From Echinometra lucunter (lineage: Eukaryota; Echinodermata; Echinoidea; Camarodonta; Echinometridae), in NCBI GenBank assembly GCA_029962745.1, contig CM057154.1, positions 22,437,303 to 22,501,302 of the forward strand: a DNA stretch of 64,000 bases, given 5' to 3'. How positions within the stretch are numbered: the stretch's first letter is position 1; each line of letters begins with the position of its first letter. Made by a program: the position numbers and the translations under genes. Below, in pieces: positions 55,511 through 64,000 of the stretch. The notes under the pieces are model-generated. The model was given only the letters and a program-made list of their open reading frames with translations. It was not told the DNA's origin and made no database searches.

Positions 55511-55734
55511 AGAAGTAAAGAAAAAAACGAGCGCTCTTGTGGCCATGAAATATACATGAATTGGCAACAACTAAAATTTGGAGGTATATTCAATAAAATG
55601 AAACAGATATCAGGTGAATCCGTTTATGTATTCAAATTCATGGATGTCCTGAAAGAAAAGTTGGGTGCAGCTTAAAACAATTTGCGTGACTTTGAAGTAA
55701 CGGATTCGACCTTACACGCATTGGCTACGACCTG

Positions 55735-56021
55735 AGGGTGTTTCATAAAGCTGTTCTTAAAGCTACGAATGACTTTACGAACAACTTTGATATGGCAAGC
55801 CAAATTGAATTCTCAATCATTATAAGATTATCATTACTGTTGTGTACAAACATTTTTAGTCCCAAGTATATTTTTTGCCACAAATTAGTCGAGATAATGG
55901 AAATGCAATCACACTAAATGTTAAAAAGTCAGGAAAATTTTAGGCATCCCATTTGGCTCTTCATATTCAAGTAATTCGGAAAGTCATGCTTAACTTTATG
56001 AACAGCTTTATGAACACCCCC
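55735..56021. mobile_element. GGGTGTTTCA foldback MITE, copy 2
   Basis: Begins agggtgtttcataaagctgt and ends acagctttatgaacaccccc. The same family as 21891-22190, with inverted arms of about 40 bp and an AT-rich centre. Confidence 0.8.
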
Positions 56022-57335
56022 AGAATGGGCAACTCTCTGCCAATCTATATTTCGTCATCAAGCATGTCATTGTCAAAGGATTTCAGTTTTTTCCTCTTTT
56101 TTTTTTTGCAGCATTCATAAAATAATAATACATTCCTATAGGGAACTGTGCGATGTGGTATAAATGCAATTCATACTTCCCCGAAACACGGATACATACT
56201 GTCACGTATACAGTGTAGATTACGTAATATACTTTGTTTGGTCGGACAAACATAGATTGCCCGACATAGCAACCATGAAAACACCTAATGCATGCACCTT
56301 GCATTCTGGCTATTGAAATGCTTGTAAATTAATTAGTTTGTAGTTGAATACATCGGTTCGTTACGAGACAAAAACTAGACAAAAATGCCATTACTTGAAC
56401 TCATTTCGAATTGAATATTCTTATTAATAGCAATGCAGTAATATTCGCTAAGTGGTAGACCTAGTGTAGATTAAGAGCAGCCATGGCAGGACCAAAAATA
56501 TGTACAATTCGAAAATGTTTAGAGATGTATAGGAATTGGAATGTACATTTACAAGTAAACCTGCTTTTTAATGTATCAAAACTTGGATGTTTCTATAAGA
56601 AGATTCCTTGGAGACGAAACTATTTTATTTTTCTTGTTAGCATCTGTGTGCATGGCACACATTTTCCTTGCACCAGTTACGCCAGGCAAGCCTCTCACAT
56701 TCTTATGATTCTTCAAAAGTAATTTTAAAGAAGTATGCATGACACAATGACAAAAATTTTAAACTGCTCTAAGAAACAATGGAAGCGGGAAAAGCTAATT
56801 TGAAGAATTGCCAATGTACATGTAGTTTTAAGCTTACTACTCCCGTAAAATCCTTGCATTTTTCTTTGGCCACGAGATCTAAAAAGGCAACGGGCTACCG
56901 CTACCAGACCAAAATGTAGCTATTTTGCATGCATCGTGACGTCACAGCATTATTTACATGTTCATTAAGGAGTCTGTGAGAAATCGTGACCTACTGAAAT
57001 TCAGATCAATAACTTTGCAAAGACTCGTGGTAAAAACTGTATTGTATCCCAGCGCATTATATATCGTCTTTGTATAGAAGGTTGAACCACGATTCTATTA
57101 TCAAGAGGCCCGTTTTGTTTCTAAAATCGTGCTCTATTCTGAACTGTATAGAGGGATTATCTTGGCAGAATAATGGATTATTCTCTTTTGTGAGGGCGTG
57201 AGGTTATCATGTCTATAGAAATTGTGAAGACTGTGTCAGAACAGAGAGGCACGCGACTGCATACTTGCGGATGAAGGAGGAGAAGGAGCGGTTCACAACC
57301 GGTCCTTGCTTGTCTTATGAAACCGAAGATGCGTA

Positions 57336-57877
57336 CATGGCCGAACGCACGTGGGGGGACAGGGGGTCAAGGTCCCCCGAAATTTTCACCCCTCCCCTCT
57401 TCATTCCCCCCATACATTTTTGATTGAAAATTTCCAAAAAATCCACCCAAATTGTGCACCAGATCAGTCAATTTCTATCTTAAACATGCAAAAGCTCCCG
57501 CTCGGTCCCTTCGCTCTTCTTTCGCTTCTGCGTTCCTTCAAATATTCACCGGCCATGTTGGCTCAATTGATAGGGCGTCCGCCTCATGAACGGGAGGTCA
57601 TGGGTTCGATCCCCGGCCGAGTCATACCAAACATGCCAAAGATTTACAAAAATGGGACCTTCTGCTTTCTGCCTTCTATATAGCCAGGCGCTTGGCATAT
57701 AAGAATGGAGAACGGTAATAATAACAAATTATGTTATGCAGGGCCCGCTGGAAGATTAGCTGTTAAAGCTAAAGCGGTTACCCTGGGTAAATAAGGGCTA
57801 TTATTATTATAATTGTTACTGAGCACTATTCTTGCCACCCCCCCCCCCCCGGGAAAAAATTCCTGCGTACGGCCTTG
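57336..57877 (-). mobile_element. hAT-like non-autonomous element with G/C-tract ends, interrupted by a SINE
   Basis: The termini CATGGCCGAACGCA and CGTACGGCCTTG (inverse CAAGGCCGTACG) form an imperfect inverted repeat. An exact 8-bp direct repeat GATGCGTA flanks it at 57328-57335 and 57878-57885. An 8-bp target duplication with CA-starting termini fits the hAT superfamily. It is in reverse orientation relative to the 59-kb and 60.7-kb copies. Confidence 0.72.
57551..57815 (+). mobile_element. tRNA-derived SINE, family B, nested in a hAT-like element
   Basis: The head has A-box-like tggctcaattga and perfect B box GGTTCGATCCC, with a CTCATGA loop that recalls tRNA-Met. The body ends gggtaaataagggctattat with an ATT tail. 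Sequence on either side (57336-57550 and 57816-57877) belongs to one interrupted G/C-ended element, so the SINE is the younger insertion. Confidence 0.8.
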
Positions 57878-58112
57878 GATGCGTACCTTCATAAACATAA
57901 TAAATTGCCCTTTTAAACTGAAGTTTTACCTCTTTCTTGATTTAATGATTTTGATTGTATAGCTTTTGTTGATAAATTCCATTCTGCAGTCCGGAGACTG
58001 AATTGCAGTGGTTACTTACAACATACAAACATGACAGAAACAACTGATAAAACAGTTAAGAAAAACGCTTTACCCACAATAACAGAAACAATAAAACGGA
58101 GACAGGAAGAAT

Positions 58113-58138
58113 TAGTGAATGAAAGAAAGAAAGAATGA

Positions 58139-58174
<36 letters not shown>

Positions 58175-58278
58175 AATAAAGAAAGAAAGAAAGAAAGAAA
58201 GAAAGTAAGAGAGAGAAAGAGAAAGAAAGAAAGAAAGAAAGAAAGAAAGTAAGAGAGAAAGAAAGAAAGAAAGAACGA
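58113..58278. repeat. (GAAA)n microsatellite
   Basis: About 165 bp of GAAA with a few TAAG/GAGA interruptions. Confidence 0.96.
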
Positions 58279-59001
58279 AATATACAAAAACTGCTCTGAA
58301 ATATCCTGGGCTGCTTGCTTGCCTGCCTCCGTGAGGGGGGGGGGGGGTATTATTTAGATTGGGCTTGGCTTGTGAATGACTGCATTCATGTTACATTCAT
58401 AAACTAATTTTGCTTCACGATGCCATGAATGAGTCAGTACACTATAATCAGAATACCCGAGTGTTCTGCCAGTATGTGGCATGGCAGTATTCTGCCAGGT
58501 CTACTAAAATGCACTTCATCTCATCTTTTTTCATTATAAGAGTGAAAATCTACTTTCAAAAGCAAAAATATTACAGATCCTATTTTAAGATACCATATTT
58601 GAATAATAAAAAAAAAATCCCGCACAAGATCATGTAGGATGTATACTCGTTGACCCGTATTAACACAACCGCCTAACTTAAGGCCATGTTTAAACCCCGC
58701 CTGAGCACTGCTAAGTGCGAAGATCTTGCACTTAGTATGGGCTTATGGAATGCCAAATGTCAACCTTTTTATCCTGTACAAATCACAGTGATTCTGAAAC
58801 TAAACATAAATACAAAAAGGAGAACCAATATGTCTATTCGAAAATCAACTCATCCTTTTTATATCAGGATCAAATTAATTTTGTTCCTTTATTTTGTTGA
58901 CCTAGATATTACAGCACTTCATTTGGAATTTAAGGTTTCACACGGCTGCACAACACAGTGCCCCGGCAACAATTGCTCCGCGTAAATTTTGGGCACTAAC
59001 C

Positions 59002-59260
59002 CAGGGCCGTAAGCAGATTTTTTTCCGGGGGGGGGGGTAGGCAAGAATACGTAAAACGTTCGAAGAAACACGCAAGCGAGCGAGCGAAGGGACCGAGCTA
59101 GTCACGAGGGTTCTTTTGCATTTGTGAAATTGAAATTGAATGATCTGGTGCACACTTTTGGCGGAATTTTGGAAATTTGCAATAAAAAATAGGTCTTGAA
59201 ATTTTCTGGGGGGCAAATTCGCCCTGCCCCCTCCCCCCCCCCCTGCTGTGTACGACCATG
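59002..59260 (+). mobile_element. hAT-like element with G/C-tract ends, copy at 59 kb
   Basis: Termini CAGGGCCGTAAGCAG and inverse CATGGTCGTACACAG. Flanks CACTAACC and CACCAACC match at 7 of 8 bases, consistent with an old 8-bp target duplication. Inside, a G run near the left end and a C run near the right end bracket a body containing gcgagcgagcgaaggga and atctggtgcacacttttgg. Confidence 0.68.
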
Positions 59261-60708
59261 CACCAACCTGGACCACAAACTATACCCAAAGCCTAATCCT
59301 AAGCCTAACCTAAAACATATTGCAACCATGATCCTATCTTTGATGAAACAAAGCCCGGAGTAATCGTCGCAGGAGCAAAATTATGTCGGGTCACTCCATG
59401 GTAGGAAAGTTCTCTCGAGGCTGCTTCACAAAACTATTTTTTTTTATTCTACGATGAGATTTAAAAAAACCCATCCATTTGAAATAATCTCTGAATTCGA
59501 TGGAATAGTTTATCTGGATCAAAAACAATTCTTGAACTTCTTCACAACAGCATTCAAACGATTTGATTGCCGTGAATGATTGTAAAATTATATTCATGAG
59601 AAAAGTACAATGGAAAGATGATTAATGAGTCATTAATTTATCAATCTAAGGAAGAACAATGGCACAAAGATCATGGACCTATTATGAAATAGAGACAGAA
59701 TGTGTGTTTTTTAGTGTAGTGTAGGCTTACAGTGCTTTTCCATGTACACCTATACATGCTATAGCCATGAAGAGTTTTTATCAATGGTTACGTGACTCGT
59801 AAGCTGAACTGACGTTGGGCAATTCGTCAAAACAGGAAATTTAGGAAATTGGTAACACAGAGTAGGGGAATCCCACTGATCAAACCATTTCATCTTCGGA
59901 AGTTGATCCATATTTTCACTTTGAACTGTTGAAGGGAAAGAAAATGACGTATGCATAATCAATAACAATGTTTAAATGAATATCGTCTAGTAACATCTTA
60001 AATGTCTACTGCCTTCTCCCCCTCTCTCTCTACATTGATTTATAAACCCAAATACGTTTATGAACGTTGTCATGTTTACCTTTTAATGTTGCAACTTGTA
60101 TGTTGATATTGTTTTCTTTGAAATGAAGAAATCATCACAACGATATTATGTTCTCGCTTTGTAATCATTTCTAACTTTTCAGAATATATGCCTTGCATTT
60201 CTATTGATTTGTCATGCTTTTTGAAAATGAATAAATAGAAATTAGAATTAATAAAAATAAATTTTAAAAAATGAATTCTTACTGCACACTGGGCAATATT
60301 TTGATTGCGCTATATCTACGATGATCATGCTTGTTACGCACCTGAAGGCAGTTCGTTCATACGCCAGTCATTCAACGCGACAGTCACCGTACAAGTGGTT
60401 CAGTCCAGTTGACCGAAGGCCCGCGAGACCGAAGACCAAGAAGACCGAAGTCCCACCGTGCATGACCATGATGACGAGACCGCAAGATCGCAAATCGCAA
60501 CATGACTCTGACCGATTCCAGTTTTCCTGAGTTTAAAAGATATGATAGGTCTATGAGTGTAAAAAGGGTTTATATTACAATGAGAGTCGGTATTTTGCAC
60601 CCATGCACAAACTCATATGTACTCTATTGGTAATTTTTACCCAAAATTCCTTCCAACAGTGGCGTACCGTGGGTCAACGCATGGGGGGGGGGGGGCACAT
60701 GCACAGAC

Positions 60709-61003
60709 CATGGCCATACACAGAAATTTTTCCGGGGGGGGGGGGGGGTTGCAAGGCGCGTAAAATTTTCGAAGAATTATGAAAGCGAGGGACCGAAGCT
60801 ACCGAGCTGGTCATGAGGGCGCTTTTGCATTTTTAAAATTGAAATTGAAGGATCTGGTACACACTTTTGGTGGATTTTTTTTTTTTTTTTTTTTTTTTTT
60901 TGGGGGGGGGGGGGGACAATTTTCAGTTTAAAAATGTTAAGTATTCGAATTTCACCCTGCCCCCCCCCCCCCCCCCCCCCCCCCCCTGCTGCGTACAGCC
61001 ATG
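60709..61003 (+). mobile_element. hAT-like element with G/C-tract ends, copy at 60.7 kb
   Basis: Same body as the 59-kb copy, with termini CATGGCCATACACAG and inverse CATGGCTGTACGCAG. It carries long G, T, G and C homopolymers (60735-60749, 60877-60900, 60901-60915, 60960-60986). The flanking 8-mers agree at only 5 of 8 bases, so a target duplication is unproven. Confidence 0.62.
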
Positions 61004-61075
61004 GCATCGAGTGGAAAAGTTTGGGCCGGTGTGTTTGTGTGTGGTTATTTCTATCATGTTAACAGTAACATGTCC

Positions 61076-61275
61076 TAGAGGTGCCGTAGTCGAGGGGTTT
61101 AAGGCGCTTGACTGGAGACGCGAAGGTCCGGGATTCAATCCCCGGCACGGCACTTAATATGCCCTTGAGCAAGGTATTTTATCTACATTGCATTGCTGTT
61201 TTATCATCTATCAAATATCAAATAAAGTGATATGCATATAAAGCTATATGCATATTGATACCAATGTGTTGTTGT
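61076..61275 (+). mobile_element. tRNA-derived SINE, family A, copy 2
   Basis: The head retains a 7-bp acceptor-like stem (GTGCCGT with ACGGCAC), A-box-like tagtcgagggg and B-box-like GGATTCAATCC. The tail matches copy 1 and ends in a T-rich stretch. It is not a functional tRNA gene: the anticodon arm does not pair well. Confidence 0.82.
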
Positions 61276-61314
61276 TTTTTTAACACAATAAGGAAAGTAA
61301 TCTTGAACCAAGGT

Positions 61315-62310
61315 GTCTTCAGGGACGTGAAGCGTTTTAAAATTTTGCGGGCGAGCGAAGCGAGTGAGCTGAAAATTACAACTTTCTGTGCAATAACAGA
61401 CATGTTTTATTTAATTATCAAAATACACTATCGGACCACTGTAGGCCTATATGATATTTCACTTGAATATCTAGTCACCTCGCTGCCAATGACTCTATTT
61501 CAGCACGTCCCCGGTCTATTGTTTTCTATCCGAAACCACCATGTCTCTTACCATTACGAGCGAGCGAAGCGAGCGAGGAAAAATATACTCTTTTTTCATC
61601 GTAGAAGTGATATTTCGTCATCGAAATATAAATATCAAAATAATTACTTCGATCCCCTGTACTGTGTGTTGAATATGATTCCGTTTAGGTAGGCCTAACT
61701 TGCTCACCGTCCGAAACCATTCTGTTTTTACAAGCGAGCAAAGTCAGCGACGCCCACCCCCCCCCCCCACAATATATATATATATATATATATGGATTTG
61801 TCAGCAAAATACAGTAGATTTTTTGTAATTTTGTGAAGCTCCTCGCTGCCCAAATATTATGATACTTCGCTAACTCGCTTTTGAAATATGATTGCAGGGC
61901 CTTTACTAGCGGGAGTATCCCGAGATAGCGAACGAACAGATGGGAATTTTTGTTTTTTGTCTAGGCCATCTACTGAAAGGGCCCTTTTTAGGTAAACTTC
62001 TTGGAGTGAAATCCAGATGTAGTTATTACTAACGTTCTGTGAGTGGAACAATATCAGCCTATAACATCAGATTGAGACACAAGATGCAAACTGATTTCTT
62101 TCATATGAATAGTAATTTGCATCGGCATTGGTTACGTTATGCTAGCGAGCGAAGCGAGGGAGCGCTTCCCGATGTACCATTTTCCTTTTCCTTGTTTTCC
62201 CCCTTTCTTTTCTCTTTCCTTCTCCTTTCTTTTATCTTTTTTTTTTGCCAGCCGATTGGGGGTGGGGGGCACCTGCCCCCGTGCCCCCCCCCGTAGTTAC
62301 GCCACTGCCT
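61315..62310. repeat. repeat region with GAGCGAAGCGAGCGAG motifs and a C-tract end
   Basis: The motif gcgagcgaagcgag occurs near 61351, 61558, 61733 (degenerate) and 62145, separated by AT-rich stretches. The region has a C tract plus (AT)n at 61757-61792 and ends near gccccccccccgtagttacg. It appears to be one or more overlapping old transposon copies. Boundaries are uncertain. Confidence 0.4.
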
Positions 62311-63478
62311 TCCAATTTGAAAAATATAAATGTTCACCTTTTTATACTGCGCTCTACATTACTTTTGTGTGTGGGTCAAAGCTTTGGCTGAAGCTAATTT
62401 CCCCACTGCATCCCTCTTGTTGATTTTGTTGAAAATTTGCCATGATATAAACATGTAGGAAGAAAATACGTTTATGCTTACTTAATCTGAAAGAGTCTGA
62501 GGGTCGCTCATCTACAAAGTTTTCATTAGAAAAAAACACACCACTGAATGTTTGAATATTCACACATAATATAACAGGAGCAACGGAACGTTTCCCGGGG
62601 GGGGGGGGGGGGAGGGCATTGACGTAAATTTACATGTAGCCATGCAGATAAAGTAAAACAAATCGGGGGGGGGGGTTCAAATTTTGCTTGGTTTGTACAT
62701 GCGGCCTTGTGGGCCTTTGGTCTCGTGGTAGCTTTTCGTCTTCGCTCTCGTGATCCTTTGGTCAAATTAGCAGACCTCGTACCTCTTACGTCAGCAAAAT
62801 CAAAGAATTCTACCAGTTACCGTTGCAGGTGGAAAATAAAAATTTAGACTGGTGTCTCGCTAATGTATATCTCGAACTGCATCTAGAGAATGAAGCAATA
62901 TCAACTCTTATTAATTCAACAAATTATTCCACAGGCCAATGTGAGAAATTCTTTTAAAAAGCCTCTTCCTGGAATAGTCAAAATAGGCCTATTTCGTTTC
63001 TCTTATGTTCGTCAGATTCTGGAATTTAATTGCATATTACGCCATTATAACAGGTGAACTGAACCATGGGTTCCGGAGAGAAACGTGCATAAATTTGAAT
63101 ACATTAGTAAACAGGTCCATTTTTTTTATAATGGAGCGTGACAAGCGCAAGGGCTCCTTTACTTCAAGAGAGCGAACAACGCATGTAATAAAGAAATGGC
63201 GCATCGCAAGACTGCTGCACCAAATGAAATCGCTTGAGATCATTACGAAGATCGCTAACAGCTCTCACAGCCAATTATGAGAATTTCATTAACGTGGCAG
63301 CCGCATAGACTTAGAATGATTTCATGTCTTTCGAGTTGTTGACTTCTAGTACTTACCTCAAGACTTGTTTGTTCCCTAATTACATCGGAATGAACCATGA
63401 CATTTAACTGATGACTTTCTCCTGTAATATTAATTTGTAAGACGTGGGTGGGGTGGAATGCATAGGTATTCTGAATCC

Positions 63479-63680
63479 AGGAGGAGGAGGGGGAGGGAGG
63501 AGGAGGAGGAGGAGGAGGAGGAGGAGGAGGAGGAGGAGGAGGAGGAGGAGGAGGAGGAGGGGGGAGTGGGGAGGGGGATTATCATTATCATCATTATTAT
63601 TATGATTATTACCATTATCATTATCATTATTGTCACTATTATATGTATTATTATTGTTAATATTATCATCATTTATTTCA
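63479..63680. repeat. (GGA)n followed by ATT/ATC-rich repeat
   Basis: About 80 bp of GGA, a G-rich bridge, then ATT/ATC triplets. Confidence 0.95.
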
Positions 63681-63749
63681 TTTCATTTATTATCTATTCG
63701 CTTCTATTAAAAGCACATATACAAAGTTCAAAAATATATATCGTTTATC

Positions 63750-64000
63750 ACTGTTATCATTATTATCATAACTCATATCGCCCTTTTCCAATAAGGCCCA
63801 AAAGTGCTAACAGAGATAAATGAAAAATTACATAATTAATCTAGAACTACAAACTGCAAAAAAGATGTGTTTTCAAAGCCTTAAGTTGAAGGTAGTAACT
63901 GATGAAGATTGTCTAAGTGGTAAATCATGCCAGTATTATGAATCAGATACAGTAAATGCTCCATCAAACATGTCAAAGGCTATTGTGCGAGTATTATACC
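63750..64000 (-). pseudogene. LINE or SINE 3' end, running off the window
   Basis: On the minus strand FNLRL-stop-KHIFF resembles the FKxxLKTHLF end of LINEs, followed by a tail reading ggaaaagggcgatatgagtt and an ATT/ATA-rich end. The 5' part lies beyond base 64000. Confidence 0.45.

Larger units (their letters stand above)
52761..64000. other. upstream non-coding region rich in transposons and simple repeats
   Basis: No ORF here shows family features or splice-consistent coding. The region contains an AAT microsatellite (53621-53730), four hAT-like elements with G/C-tract ends (54857-55121, 57336-57877, 59002-59260, 60709-61003), a GGGTGTTTCA foldback (55735-56021), SINEs (57551-57815, 61076-61275), GAAA, GGA and ATT microsatellites, and a LINE end running off the right edge. 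56.05-57.3 kb and 59.3-60.6 kb are AT-rich with nothing I can name. Confidence 0.7.

Noticed and set aside
55286..55570. Hydrophobic minus-strand ORF resembling membrane segments
   Set aside because: Phe/Ile/Leu runs come from poly(A)-rich repeat DNA read in reverse.
57551..57625. tRNA-Met gene
   Set aside because: The tRNA-like head continues into a SINE body with an ATT tail and lies inside another transposon.
59283..59316. Telomere-like CCTAA repeats
   Set aside because: Only about 30 bp, irregular, inside ordinary intergenic DNA.
60321..60530. 69-codon plus-strand ORF
   Set aside because: Driven by gaccgaagacc-type short repeats; no domain.
61076..61160. Functional tRNA gene
   Set aside because: A and B boxes and an acceptor-like stem are present, but the anticodon stem does not pair and the sequence continues into a SINE tail found at a second site.
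63005..63280. 91-codon plus-strand ORF
   Set aside because: No recognisable motif. Part of it resembles a diverged repeat also seen at about 40915-41000.
1..64000. CRISPR array, bacterial operon or phage
   Set aside because: The DNA is a spliced animal gene with eukaryotic repeats. The tandem repeats seen are minisatellites without spacer architecture.

Overview
The window is animal DNA, most likely from a sea urchin. It is AT-rich, intron-rich and full of small foldback transposons, tRNA-derived SINEs, microsatellites and G/C homopolymers. The one gene I can support is the sea urchin Ets1/2 transcription factor (ets1/2). It lies on the minus strand, with its start codon at 51166 and its stop at 1510-1512. 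I rebuilt eight coding exons from splice sites and reading phase: 51029-51166, 34537-34690, 19143-19259, 18057-18257, 16905-17120, 13485-13781, 9567-9770 and 1510-1847. They total 1665 nt and encode 554 residues. The inferred MAPK-target threonine falls at residue 107, the number I remember for the ERK-phosphorylated Thr of sea urchin Ets1, which supports both the start codon and the exon chain.

Layout on the minus strand, 5' to 3'. About 52.4-52.8 kb holds a candidate promoter and a noncoding first exon. 51.0-51.3 kb carries the start-codon exon. Intron 1 (16.3 kb) and intron 2 (15.3 kb) are large and hold candidate enhancers and mobile elements. Exons 3-5 (16.9-19.3 kb) encode the PNT domain and a Ser/Thr-rich linker. 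Exons 6-7 (13.5 and 9.6 kb) encode the transactivation and autoinhibitory region. Exon 8 (1.5-1.85 kb) encodes the whole ETS DNA-binding domain. About 52.8-64 kb is upstream non-coding DNA packed with G/C-tract transposons, SINEs and simple repeats; I see no second gene there.

Three gene-level observations deserve checking. (1) A candidate alternative first exon at 14297-14354 reads into exon 6 in phase and would make a 298-residue Ets1/2 without the PNT domain, comparable to Drosophila Pointed-P1. (2) A spliced upstream ORF runs from the presumed leader through the start-codon exon in another frame and overlaps the Ets1/2 start. (3) All five internal exons from 3 to 7 are phase 1-1 and divisible by three, so any of them can be skipped in frame.

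The mobile DNA includes five copies of a roughly 410-bp piggyBac-like MITE with TTAA at both ends, three copies of a 140-150-bp GTTTCATAAAAC foldback, two copies of a roughly 300-bp GGGTGTTTCA foldback, two tRNA-derived SINE families, four copies of a hAT-like element with G/C-tract ends (one carrying a nested SINE), and three decayed LINE 3' ends. All calls come from reading the sequence. No database search or transcript evidence was available.
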